A DNA stretch of 64,000 nucleotides from Cupriavidus pauculus (GTDB lineage Bacteria; Pseudomonadota; Gammaproteobacteria; Burkholderiales; Burkholderiaceae): NCBI RefSeq assembly GCF_003854935.1, contig NZ_CP033970.1, positions 310,001-374,000 on the forward strand, in the 5' to 3' direction. This document shows, in pieces, positions 56,354 to 64,000 of this stretch. Every line of letters begins with the position of its first letter. Position 1 is the first letter of the stretch. The notes below the pieces were generated by a model. That model did not search any database. It was not told the DNA's origin and saw only the letters and a list, made by a program, of their open reading frames with translations. The translations under genes and the position numbers were made by a program.

Positions 56354-56747
56354 GAGGCGAGAAGCAGGCAATATTTTTCATGGCGGCGCCGCGCACTGGC
56401 GGGCGGGATCTTGCGTCCTGCCTCGGGGGCTCCAGCGCGCTCCGGTTGCGGCGATGCGTTGCGTTCGGCTGCGTAGTACCACGCAGTGCCGCCGGGGCGG
56501 CACGCCTACGCGCGAGGGCGCTATTGTGGGCCAAAACGGCGGACGCTGCCGGGCGCGCCGCAAAGCCCCTGCGCGCGGGTACTGTATCCGCAGGTATCCA
56601 CTGGGGCCCCTGGCACTGTGGGATAGGGCACAACGAGCATTGCGGGCGCCGCGATGGCCGCCCTATGCTGAAGACATGCGGCGCCTGGGCATCGAGCCCA
56701 CGAAGCACGGTGCCGGATGCCGCGCGTATCGTCGTGTGGGAGGGGAT
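56354..56747. other. 394-base intergenic region before the Cys/Pro-rich gene
   Basis: No protein gene could be supported here. It separates two divergent starts. A weak plus-strand promoter may be TTGCGG (56640-56645), 18 bases, TATGCT (56664-56669), about 75 bases before the 56748 gene. Several short GC-rich inverted repeats (for example GCCGCC/GGCGGC near 56490) are present but not distinctive. Confidence 0.45.
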
Positions 56748-57281
56748 ATGTCCCTGCGGAATGCACTGCTTTTATCGGCCATTGGCCTGGCCTGGACCGT
56801 CCCCGCCTTCGGGCAGGGTTGCCAGCACGACATGCAATGCAAGGGCGACCGCATATGCAACCAGGGCGTATGCATGGCCGCCGATGCCGACGGCTCGGAC
56901 AGCCCGGCCACGGGGTCGTCGTCCACCTCGTCTGGCTCGTCGGCCCCGGCCTCCAAGCCGCTGCCGACGATCCGGCTCTCGCCCAAGCCTGCGCCGCAGG
57001 CATCGCCGGCACCGTCGCCCGTATCGCCACAATCGCCGCCGTCGCAGGTGCAGCCGCAACCCGCGCCGCAGCCGGCATCGCCGCCGCCCGCGCAGATGTC
57101 GCCGCAACACCAGGCCCAGGGCGCGCAGCAGCAGGTCAGCGTGCCGCAAAGCTGCTGCACCGTGGCTGGCAAGCTGCGCATGGCACCGCTGCAGTCGGGC
57201 GATGCGCCGCTGATGGCGGGCGACAGTTGCCGCGGCTTCACCAACTCTGGCAAGCCGGTGCCGGGCATCGTCTGCAACTAG
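56748..57281 (+). CDS. Secreted Cys-rich/Pro-rich protein, unknown function
   Basis: The product is 177 aa from the ATG at 56748 (GGGAGGGGAT upstream). A signal peptide ends at AFG-Q. The mature N-terminus has a compact cysteine motif (C-x4-C-x5-C-x4-C in CQHDMQCKGDRICNQGVC), like small disulfide knots in secreted proteins. A Ser, then Pro/Gln-rich linker (about 45-125) and a C-terminal domain with four more Cys (SCCTVAGKLRM, DSCRGFTN, final CN) follow. Not assigned to a family; likely periplasmic or surface-exposed. Confidence 0.75.
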   Translation: MSLRNALLLSAIGLAWTVPAFGQGCQHDMQCKGDRICNQGVCMAADADGSDSPATGSSSTSSGSSAPASKPLPTIRLSPKPAPQASPAPSPVSPQSPPSQVQPQPAPQPASPPPAQMSPQHQAQGAQQQVSVPQSCCTVAGKLRMAPLQSGDAPLMAGDSCRGFTNSGKPVPGIVCN

Positions 57282-57300
57282 TTGACGAAGGCGGCCCGCG

Positions 57301-58197
57301 CTACGCCACCGCCGCCGCGATCTGCTCGCGCAGCCAGCGGTGCGCGGGATCGCGGTGCGCGCGCTCGTGCCAGAGCATCGACATCTCGTAGCCGGGCACG
57401 TCCACGGGCGCGTCCACCGCCTGCAGCGCGGCGTTGTCGCGCACCAGCCGGGCCGGCAGCATGGCCACGAGGTCGGTGCTGGCCACGACCGACGCCACAT
57501 ACAGGAAATGCGGGACCGACAGCACCACGCGACGCGACAGCCCCACGGCGGCCAGCGCCTCGTCGGTGACACCAAGGAAGCCGCCGCCATCGGGCGACAC
57601 GATCACGTGCTCCAGCGCGCAGAACTGCGCGGCCGTGGGCTTGCGTTTCAGGCGCGGATGGCCCACGCGGCCCACCAGCACGTAGCGCTCGGTGAACAGC
57701 GACTGGCGATGCAGCGCGGCCGGCGCGCCTTCGGTCGTGTGGAAGGCCAGGTCGATGTCGCCCTGCTCCGCCTGCCGCGCCAGCCGGGACGGCACCATCT
57801 CCACCACGGCCACGCGCGTGCCGGGCGCCGCCTGACGCAGCGTGGCCAACGCGGGCAGCAGCACGGTCAATTCGCTGTGGTCGCTGGCGGCGATGCGCCA
57901 GGTGTGCGTGGCCGCGCCGGGGTCGAACGGCTGCTCGGGCGACACCGCGCGCTCCAGCGCGGCCAGCGCCTCGCGTAACGGCTCGCGCAGCGATTCGGCG
58001 CGCGCCGTGGGCCGCATGCCGCGCGGGCCCGGCAGCAGCAGCGGATCATCAAAGATCTCGCGCAGGCGGGCCAGATGCACGCTGACCGAAGGCTGGGAAT
58101 AGTGCAGGCGCTGGGCCGCACGCGTGACGTTGTGCTCGGAGAGCAGCACATCCAGGGTGACCAGCAGGTTCAGGTCGAGCCGACGCAGGTTGATCAT
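57301..58197 (-). CDS. LysR-type regulator (NodD/NahR-like group)
   Basis: The product is 298 aa from the ATG at 58197, whose MINLRRLDLNLLVTLDVLL matches the usual start of this group; an ATG at 58221 is possible. The HTH is at residues 5-62 (ALRLHYSQPSVSVHLARL-like). The effector domain is at 90-295. It is divergent from a quinone reductase gene, a common LysR-target pair. The gap contains GATA-N8-TATC (58229-58244), a possible operator. Confidence 0.92.
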   Translation of the reverse strand: MINLRRLDLNLLVTLDVLLSEHNVTRAAQRLHYSQPSVSVHLARLREIFDDPLLLPGPRGMRPTARAESLREPLREALAALERAVSPEQPFDPGAATHTWRIAASDHSELTVLLPALATLRQAAPGTRVAVVEMVPSRLARQAEQGDIDLAFHTTEGAPAALHRQSLFTERYVLVGRVGHPRLKRKPTAAQFCALEHVIVSPDGGGFLGVTDEALAAVGLSRRVVLSVPHFLYVASVVASTDLVAMLPARLVRDNAALQAVDAPVDVPGYEMSMLWHERAHRDPAHRWLREQIAAAVA

Positions 58198-58323
58198 GGC
58201 GGTATCGAGGGGGCCTGGCATAGGCTTCGATAATACCTGCTATCCCGACAATTCATTTCTCCTATACCGTGGCCGTCCCTATCCTGCAGCCATCCCCATC
58301 GATTCGCCTTGCAGGAGGCAGCC

Positions 58324-59121
58324 ATGAACGTACTGATCGTCTACGCCCATCCCGAACCGACGTCGCTGAACGGGTCGCTCCGTGCTTTCGCCGTGCAGCG
58401 GCTGCAGGACGCCGGCCACCGCGTGCAGGTGTCCGACCTCTACGCGATGCAATGGAAGGCGCCGCTCGATGCCGGCGACGCGCTGGCCCGGCGGCCCGGC
58501 GACGCGCCGTTCCACCCCTCGCTCGACTCGCAGTTCGCGTTCGCCAACGGGCTGCAGAGCCCCGACATCGCGGCCGAGCAGGAAAAACTGCGCTGGGCCG
58601 ATGCCGTGATCCTGCAGTTTCCGCTCTGGTGGTTCTCGATGCCGGCCATCCTCAAGGGCTGGGTCGAGCGCGTCTATGCGTGCGGCTTTGCCTACGGCGT
58701 GGGCGAGCATTCGGACGCGCGCTGGGGCGACCGGTATGGCGAGGGCAACCTGGCAGGCAAGCGGGCGATGCTGGTGGTGACAACCGGCGGCTGGGCATCG
58801 CACTACAGCGCGCGCGGCATCAACGGGCCGATGGCCGACATCCTCTTCCCGATCCATCACGGCATCCTGTACTACCCCGGCTTCGACGTGGTGCCGCCGT
58901 TCGTGGTCTTTCGCGCCGGCAAGATGGGTGCGGCGCGCTTCGCGGCCACCACCGAGGCGCTGGGCCAGCGGCTGGACGACCTGTTCACGGCCGCGCCGCT
59001 ACCCTTCCGTCCACAGAACGGCGGCGCCTACGAGATTCCGGCGCTGACGCTGCGGGCCGACATCGCGCCGGAGCAGACCGGCTACGCGGCGCACCTGGCA
59101 TCGGCCGCGCCAGGCGCCTAG
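58324..59121 (+). CDS. NAD(P)H:quinone oxidoreductase (flavodoxin-like fold)
   Basis: The product is 265 aa from the ATG at 58324 (GCAGGAGGCAGCC). The family motifs are NVLIVYAHPEPTSLNGSL, ILQFPLWWFSMPAILKGWVERV and the later TTGGWASHYS. It uses FAD/FMN to reduce quinones or related electrophiles by two electrons. Likely controlled by the divergent LysR. Its stop overlaps the stop of the small lipoprotein gene on the other strand. Confidence 0.93.
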   Translation: MNVLIVYAHPEPTSLNGSLRAFAVQRLQDAGHRVQVSDLYAMQWKAPLDAGDALARRPGDAPFHPSLDSQFAFANGLQSPDIAAEQEKLRWADAVILQFPLWWFSMPAILKGWVERVYACGFAYGVGEHSDARWGDRYGEGNLAGKRAMLVVTTGGWASHYSARGINGPMADILFPIHHGILYYPGFDVVPPFVVFRAGKMGAARFAATTEALGQRLDDLFTAAPLPFRPQNGGAYEIPALTLRADIAPEQTGYAAHLASAAPGA

Positions 59122-59267
59122 CGGTCGCGCGTCACGCTGACACCGGCATCGACGGTGCCGTAGGCGGTAACGCTGGACTGCCGCTCGCCGGTCTCGGAGA
59201 CCGTGGTACAGCCCTGCGCCAGTGCCGCAAGAAGAAGGATGCCAAAGGTGCTGCAAAGGACGCGCAT
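59118..59267 (-). CDS. Small lipoprotein (49 aa)
   Basis: From the ATG at 59267 the product has a lipoprotein signal (VLCSTFGILLLAALAQGC, lipobox LAQGC) and a mature part of 30 residues rich in Thr, Ser and Val (TVSETGERQSSVTAYGTVD). No clear ribosome binding site, and the frame is open upstream. Function unknown; probably an outer-membrane lipoprotein. Convergent with and touching the quinone reductase gene. Confidence 0.62.
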   Translation of the reverse strand: MRVLCSTFGILLLAALAQGCTTVSETGERQSSVTAYGTVDAGVSVTRDR

Positions 59268-59466
59268 GAGGTGGGCCCGGATCGTGGTGAATCCGGCTTC
59301 GACGGCCAGGGCGGCCGGTAAGTTTCCCGCGCCCCGCCGCCGAGGCGGCGCGGCCAGGGCGCCTGTGGCGTGCGCGCCTCGCGGGCGGCCTGTGTCCCGG
59401 CCGCCGCGGCGTGCCGGCGGATGGGCGGCGCTACAATGCCGGCTCCCTGGATCCGGAGCCCCCGCC

Positions 59467-59697
59467 ATGCTGGCAGACCACGACGCGCTGCGCCTGCTCG
59501 TGACCCGCGAGATGCCGTTCGGCAAGCACAAGGGCACGGTCATCGCCGACCTGCCCGGCAACTACCTGAACTGGTTTGCACGCGAGGGCTTTCCGCCCGG
59601 CGAAATCGGCCGGTTGCTGGCGCTGATGCACGAACTTGACCACAACGGCCTGAAGCACCTGCTGAATCCCCTGCGTGAAAAAGCCCCCGGCCGCTGA
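59467..59697 (+). CDS. DUF3820 family protein
   Basis: The product is 76 aa, with GGAG 8 bases before the ATG. The motif MPFGKHKGTVIADLP and YLNWFAREGFPPGEIG-RLLALMHELDHNGL match DUF3820, small cytoplasmic proteins related to a domain found next to exonucleases. Function unknown. A terminator hairpin overlaps its 3' end. Confidence 0.88.
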   Translation: MLADHDALRLLVTREMPFGKHKGTVIADLPGNYLNWFAREGFPPGEIGRLLALMHELDHNGLKHLLNPLREKAPGR

Positions 59698-59712
59698 GCG
59701 GTCCGGGGGCTT
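59678..59712 (-). terminator. Terminator within the end of the DUF3820 gene
   Basis: AAGCCCCCGG (59681-59690) and CCGGGGGCTT (59703-59712) form a perfect 10-bp stem with a 12-base loop. The T-run is on the minus strand (GGGCTTTTTC), 38 bases past the stop of the opgG/D gene, so it mainly ends that transcript while lying partly inside the DUF3820 coding sequence. Confidence 0.8.
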
Positions 59713-59750
59713 GCCTGTGCGGCGTTTGCGGCGTGCGCGGCGGCGCGGCG

Positions 59751-61367
59751 TTACTTCGCCGCCTGCGTCGGCGTGGGCAGGTGCGCGGTGCCCGGCGGGA
59801 TCTGGTAGCTCCAGGTCTCGCTGACCGGCTTGCCGTTGACCACCAGCGCCTCGCGCATTTCCACCACCTTGCCCGGGTCCTTGACCTTGATGCGCAGCGT
59901 CACGCGATAGCCCTTGGTCACCGGGTTCGGCTGCAGCACGTTCTCGATGACCTCGGCGTTGTCGCCCACGCTGAACTGGGCCTGCACCGGCGTATTGGCC
60001 GGCAGGCTGGCCAGCGGGCCGCCCTCGAAGTCGATCACGAAGCCCAGGCTGCCGTCCAGATGGCGGATCAGGTTCTTCTGCGTGATCTCGCCGGCCGTGC
60101 GCAGCGTCTGGCGCGCCCAGGCCAGGTCCTTGGCGAACACGCCACGCTCGTCCATGGTCCAGTGGATCGTGTAGTCGGCCTTGATCGGCGTGCCCTTGGG
60201 CGGCAACTGGTCGGGCGTCCAGAACGACACGATGTTGTCGTTGGTCTCGTCCGGCGTGGGGATTTCCACCAGTTCCACCTTGCCACGGCCCCAGTCGCCC
60301 TGCGGCTCGATCCAGGCGCTGGGGCGCAGGTCGTAGCGGTCCTTCAGGTCCTCATACTGCGCGAAGTCGCGGCCGCGCTGCATCAGGCCGAAGCCGCGCG
60401 GGTTGTCCACCTGGAACATGCTCAGCGCCACGTAGCGCGGGTTGTTCAGCGGGCGCCAGAGCCATTCGCCGCTGCCGGTGTGGATCGACAGCCCATTGGA
60501 ATCGTGCAGCGCCGGGCGGAAGTTGTTGGCGTCGCGCATCTGCTGCGGCCCGAACAGGAACATGCTGGTCAGCGGCGCGATGCCCAGCTTCTTGACCGGC
60601 CCGCGCATGAACACGCGCGCCTGCACCTTGAGCACCGCGTCCGAATCGGGCCGCAGCTCGAACCGGTAGGCGCCCGTGGCGCTCTGCGAGTCCAGCAGCG
60701 CGTAGAACACCAGGTGCTTGTCCTGGGGCTTCGGCCGCTCGATCCAGAATTCGCGGAAGGCCGGGAATTCCTCGGGCTCGGACAGCCCGGTGTTGATCGC
60801 CAGCCCGCGCGCGGACAGGCCGTACACCTGGCCCTTGCCAATCACGCGGAAGTAGCTGGCGCCCAGCACGCTCATGACCTCGTCGAGCTTGTCGGCGCGG
60901 TTGATCGGGTACAGCACGCGAAAGCCGGCGTAGCCGAGCTTGTTGGTGGCGGCCTTGTCGAGCTTCAGGTCGCCGAAGTCGAAGCGGCTGGGCTCGTACC
61001 TGATCTCCTGCACGCGGCTGTCGACGATCTCGTTGATACGCACCGGCGTGCTGAAATGCATGCCCTGGTGGTAGAAGCCGAGCTTGAACGGCGTGCCCTG
61101 CCCCTTCCACTCGACGTTCTCCATCTTCGGCTGGATCTTGATGTAGTCGCCAAACTGCATCTGGGCGAATACGGGGGGCAGGTTGCTGGCAGGCGCCGCG
61201 TACGGCTGCTCGGACAGCTTGCGGGCGCGCGCCGTCACGTCATCGAGGGAAAAGGCGTGCGCCGGGGCGATACCGACCAGGCAGCAGGCCAGGGCCAGGC
61301 CCGGCAAGACAATTTGCATCCTGTTACGAAACGATGCGACGCGACGCGCGGCGAAGGCAGTAACCAC
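59751..61367 (-). CDS. Periplasmic glucan biosynthesis protein, OpgG/OpgD (MdoG) family
   Basis: The product is 538 aa from the GTG at 61367, which has GGAG 8 bases upstream; the ATG at 61319 gives a shorter signal peptide but poor spacing. The signal ends at AHA-F. Family motifs: [64 protein letters not shown] and [18 protein letters not shown]. The family shapes osmoregulated periplasmic glucans; E. coli OpgD is now described as a beta-1,2-glucanase. The transferase OpgH is not here. Divergent from a GH3 beta-glucosidase gene. Confidence 0.92.
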   Translation of the reverse strand: MVTAFAARRVASFRNRMQIVLPGLALACCLVGIAPAHAFSLDDVTARARKLSEQPYAAPASNLPPVFAQMQFGDYIKIQPKMENVEWKGQGTPFKLGFYHQGMHFSTPVRINEIVDSRVQEIRYEPSRFDFGDLKLDKAATNKLGYAGFRVLYPINRADKLDEVMSVLGASYFRVIGKGQVYGLSARGLAINTGLSEPEEFPAFREFWIERPKPQDKHLVFYALLDSQSATGAYRFELRPDSDAVLKVQARVFMRGPVKKLGIAPLTSMFLFGPQQMRDANNFRPALHDSNGLSIHTGSGEWLWRPLNNPRYVALSMFQVDNPRGFGLMQRGRDFAQYEDLKDRYDLRPSAWIEPQGDWGRGKVELVEIPTPDETNDNIVSFWTPDQLPPKGTPIKADYTIHWTMDERGVFAKDLAWARQTLRTAGEITQKNLIRHLDGSLGFVIDFEGGPLASLPANTPVQAQFSVGDNAEVIENVLQPNPVTKGYRVTLRIKVKDPGKVVEMREALVVNGKPVSETWSYQIPPGTAHLPTPTQAAK

Positions 61368-61584
61368 CAGGCGATCTCCAGGTTGACAGCGGTTGGAATG
61401 GGGAAAAAGCCACAAACAAGCCATTCCCGGCACGGTAAGGCTGTAAACTTGCGGCGCAGTTCAGAAACATAACCGATTTCGCCTGACGCGCCTGTCAGAC
61501 ACGCGGCGACAGTCGGGCATTCGGCCCTGCCGCACCATGGCGGGGCGAACATCCCGGCGCTGCGCCCATCCGAGACAACGAACA

Positions 61585-63915
61585 ATGCGAATGCTTTCCC
61601 TGCTGGCCGCCGCGGCCAGCCTTGCCTGCGCGCCGCTGTTTGCCGGCGCCGCGCCCGCCGCCGCCGCCACTGCCACTGCCAACACCACCGCCGCGCCCGC
61701 CCTGGCCGACAAGCAGGCGTTCGTCAACGACCTCGTCGCCCGCATGACGCTCGACGAGAAGGTGGGCCAGCTCCGGCTCATCAGCATCGGCCCCGAGATG
61801 CCGGCCGCGAAGCTGATGGAGGAAATCACGGCCGGCCGCGTGGGCGGCACGTTCAACTCGGTCACGCGCAAGGACAACCGCCCGCTGCAGGAAGCCGCCA
61901 CGCGCAGCCGCCTGAAGATTCCCATCTTCTTTGCCTACGACGTGGTGCACGGCCATCGCACCATCTTCCCGATCAGCCTGGGCCTGGCATCGAGCTGGGA
62001 CATGGGCGTGGTGGAGCAGGCCGCGCGCATCTCTGGCCTGGAAGCCGCGTCCGACGGGCTGGACGCCACGTTTGCGCCGATGGTCGACATCTCGCGCGAC
62101 CCGCGCTGGGGCCGCACGTCCGAGGGCTTTGGCGAAGATCCGTTCCTGGTCTCGCAGTGCTCGCGGGCCAGCGTCAAGGGCTTCCAGGGCAGCTCGCCGG
62201 CCAACGCGGACAGCGTGATGGCCTTCGTCAAGCATTTCGCGCTGTACGGCGCCGTGGAAGGCGGACGCGACTACAACACCGTCGACATGAGCCCGCAGCG
62301 CATGTACAACGACTATCTGCCGCCCTACCGGGCCGGGCTGGATGCCGGCGCCGGCGGCGTGATGATCGCGCTGAACTCGGTCAACGGCCAACCGGCCACG
62401 TCGAACAAGTGGCTGCTGCGCGACCTGCTGCGCAAGGAATGGGGCTTCAAGGGCGTGACCGTGAGCGACCACGGCGCGATCGACGAACTGCTGCGCCACG
62501 GCGTGGCCAGCAACGGCCGCGAGGCCGCGCAGCGGGCCATCGAGGCCGGCGTCGACATGAGCATGGCCGACACGCGCTACCTGGAACAATTGCCCACGCT
62601 GGTCAAGTCCGGCGCGGTGCCGATGGCGCTGCTCGACGACGCCGTGCGCGAGGTGCTGGGCGCCAAGTACGACATGGGCCTGTTCCATGACCCGTTCCGC
62701 CGCATCGGCACCGCGCAGACCGACCCGGCCGACGTCAACGCCGACAGCCGCCTGCACCGCGCCGAGGCCCGCGACGCCGCGCGCAAGTCGATGGTCCTGC
62801 TGGAAAACCGCAACCGCACGCTGCCGCTGAAGAAGGCCGGCACCGTGGCCGTGATCGGCCCGCTGGCCGACGCGCAGATCGACATGATGGGAAGCTGGTC
62901 GGCGGCGGGCGTGGCCAAACAGTCGGTCACGCTGCTGCAGGGCATGCGCGACGCGCTGGCCGGCAAGGGCCAGGTCGTCTACGCGCGCGGCGCCAATATC
63001 ACCGACGACCCGCGCGTGGTGGGCTACCTGAACTTCCTGAACTGGGACAACCCCGAAGTGGTGCAGGACAAGCGCCCGGCCGGCGACATGATCGAGGAAG
63101 CGGTACGCGTGGCGCGCGGCGCCGACACGATCGTGGTGGCCGTGGGCGAGACGCGCGGCATGTCGCACGAGGCGTCCAGCCGCTCCAGCCTGGGGTTGAC
63201 CGGCAGCCAGCTCACGCTGCTCAAGGCGCTTAAGACCACCGGCAAGCCGCTGGTGGTGGTGCTGATGAACGGCCGCCCGCTGACGATCAACTGGGAGAAG
63301 GAAAACGCCGACGCGATCCTGGAAGCGTGGTACCCCGGCACCGAGGGCGGGCACGCCATCGCCGACCTGCTGTTCGGCGACGCCAACCCGTCCGGCAAGC
63401 TGCCGATCACGTTCCCGCGCTCGCTCGGCCAGATCCCGACGTACTACAACGCGCCGCGCATCGGCCGGCCGTTCACGCCGGGCAAGGCGCCCAACTACAC
63501 GTCGCAGTACTTCGAGGAAGAATACGGGCCGCTCTACCCGTTCGGCTACGGCCTGAGCTACACGACGTTCAGCCTGTCGGACATCCGCCTGTCGGCCGGC
63601 AAGCTGGCCCGCAACGGCCGCCTGACCGCCAGCGTGACCGTGCGCAACACCGGCGACCGCGCGGGCGAGACCGTGGTGCAGCTCTACGTGCAGGACGTGA
63701 TGGCGTCAACCGTGCGCCCGCTCAAGGAGCTCAAGGGCTTCCGCAAGGTCATGCTGGCGCCGGGCGAATCGCGCGTGGTCGAATTCCCGATCGACGAGGC
63801 GATGCTCAAGTTCTACGACGCCCGGCTCGACTACGTGGCCGAGCCCGGCGACTTCAACGTCCAGGTCGGGCTCGACTCCGCGACGGTGAAGGAGGCAAGG
63901 TTCACGCTGGAGTGA
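61585..63915 (+). CDS. bglX: Periplasmic beta-glucosidase, glycoside hydrolase family 3 (BglX-like)
   Basis: The product is 776 aa from the ATG at 61585. A signal peptide and an Ala/Thr linker precede the GH3 N-domain (MTLDEKVGQLRLI, DPRWGRTSEGFGEDP, KHFALYG), catalytic nucleophile Asp295 (GVTVSDHGAID), the GH3 C-domain (DTIVVAVGETRGMSHEASSRSS) and a C-terminal fibronectin-III-like domain (NTGDRAGETVVQLYVQD). It cleaves terminal beta-glucosides in the periplasm. Facing the OpgG/D gene, it may process the same glucans (inference). Confidence 0.95.
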   Translation: MRMLSLLAAAASLACAPLFAGAAPAAAATATANTTAAPALADKQAFVNDLVARMTLDEKVGQLRLISIGPEMPAAKLMEEITAGRVGGTFNSVTRKDNRPLQEAATRSRLKIPIFFAYDVVHGHRTIFPISLGLASSWDMGVVEQAARISGLEAASDGLDATFAPMVDISRDPRWGRTSEGFGEDPFLVSQCSRASVKGFQGSSPANADSVMAFVKHFALYGAVEGGRDYNTVDMSPQRMYNDYLPPYRAGLDAGAGGVMIALNSVNGQPATSNKWLLRDLLRKEWGFKGVTVSDHGAIDELLRHGVASNGREAAQRAIEAGVDMSMADTRYLEQLPTLVKSGAVPMALLDDAVREVLGAKYDMGLFHDPFRRIGTAQTDPADVNADSRLHRAEARDAARKSMVLLENRNRTLPLKKAGTVAVIGPLADAQIDMMGSWSAAGVAKQSVTLLQGMRDALAGKGQVVYARGANITDDPRVVGYLNFLNWDNPEVVQDKRPAGDMIEEAVRVARGADTIVVAVGETRGMSHEASSRSSLGLTGSQLTLLKALKTTGKPLVVVLMNGRPLTINWEKENADAILEAWYPGTEGGHAIADLLFGDANPSGKLPITFPRSLGQIPTYYNAPRIGRPFTPGKAPNYTSQYFEEEYGPLYPFGYGLSYTTFSLSDIRLSAGKLARNGRLTASVTVRNTGDRAGETVVQLYVQDVMASTVRPLKELKGFRKVMLAPGESRVVEFPIDEAMLKFYDARLDYVAEPGDFNVQVGLDSATVKEARFTLE

Positions 63916-63923
63916 CCCGCGCC

Positions 63924-64000
63924 TCAGCGATTGCCGTCGAGCAGGTCGTTCAGCACCTCGTCGAACGCCGCCTGGGCGTCTTCCAGCGCCTGGAGCGCGG
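63924..64000 (-). CDS. C-terminal end of an unidentified minus-strand gene (partial)
   Basis: The minus frame is open from the window edge to a TGA at 63924, converging with bglX 9 bases away. The 24 visible C-terminal residues are helical and acidic (LEDAQAAFDEVLNDLLDGNR). That is too little to name a family. The convergent layout and codon pattern support a real gene end. Confidence 0.45.
   Translation of the reverse strand, partial: ALQALEDAQAAFDEVLNDLLDGNR

Overview
The window is GC-rich, densely coded chromosomal DNA that most resembles a free-living betaproteobacterium of the Burkholderiaceae (Cupriavidus/Ralstonia type). This is inferred from gene content: three orphan Bug (TctC-like) periplasmic receptors, seven LysR-type regulators (one truncated), a protocatechuate cluster with a fused PcaD-PcaC, a nap-ccm superoperon, a PilA of pseudomonad/betaproteobacterial type, and strong G/C bias at third codon positions. 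No phage, IS element, CRISPR array, tRNA or rRNA was found. The window opens inside a hybrid histidine kinase and closes inside an unidentified minus-strand gene.

Layout. 1-4.2 kb: 3' part of a hybrid sensor kinase, a proline-rich micro-protein, the DNA-end-binding protein Ku with a lysine/alanine tail, a BON-domain periplasmic protein and a Gln/Gly-rich low-complexity protein. 4.2-10.3 kb: an orphan Bug receptor and two secreted lipoprotein esterases/hydrolases. A LysR gene lies between the hydrolases, and both hydrolase genes carry the same composite promoter/operator. 10.4-20 kb: pobA and pcaHGB-pcaL for 4-hydroxybenzoate to protocatechuate to beta-ketoadipate, divergent from pcaQ. pcaQ overlaps a shikimate kinase gene, followed by an SDR dehydrogenase and a trehalase. 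20-21.6 kb: a 400-base non-coding stretch with a long palindrome and a strong terminator, then a cupin protein and an LprI-MliC-like periplasmic protein. 21.6-27.5 kb: a CoA-dependent acid degradation operon (CoA transferase, MaoC hydratase, Bug receptor, two acyl-CoA dehydrogenases) with a divergent LysR.

27.7-38.3 kb: one continuous unit, napEDABC-ccmABCDEFGH, for periplasmic nitrate reductase plus the cytochrome c maturation system that its haem subunits NapB and NapC require. 38.5-42.8 kb: a LysR-like HTH-only ORF, an AI-2E family membrane protein, a LysR, a glutathione transferase and an FMN-binding PNPOx-like protein. 43-47.4 kb: a gamma-glutamyltransferase family enzyme, a Bug receptor and a GAF protein, with a divergent LysR. 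47.5-56.4 kb: YnfA, PilA with a sigma-54 promoter, cytochrome c, an MscS-family channel, a small zinc-ribbon protein, proline iminopeptidase, a DUF2076 protein, a zinc-ribbon metallopeptidase and an MFS exporter. 56.7-64 kb: a secreted Cys/Pro-rich protein, a LysR/quinone reductase pair, a small lipoprotein, a DUF3820 protein, a divergent OpgG/OpgD-family glucan protein and GH3 beta-glucosidase, and the edge gene.

Most of the window is recognisable metabolism. The most notable observations are: the duplicated composite operator in front of two secreted hydrolases (6532-6580 and 10349-10395); the coupling of a shikimate kinase to pcaQ; the 20.0-20.4 kb non-coding block; the LprI-MliC fusion; the OpgG/D-GH3 pair; and a REP-like sequence flanked by 13-bp direct repeats near 49.1 kb. 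Many start codons were moved inward from the longest possible frame using ribosome binding sites, signal peptides or operon overlaps, as stated in each entry.
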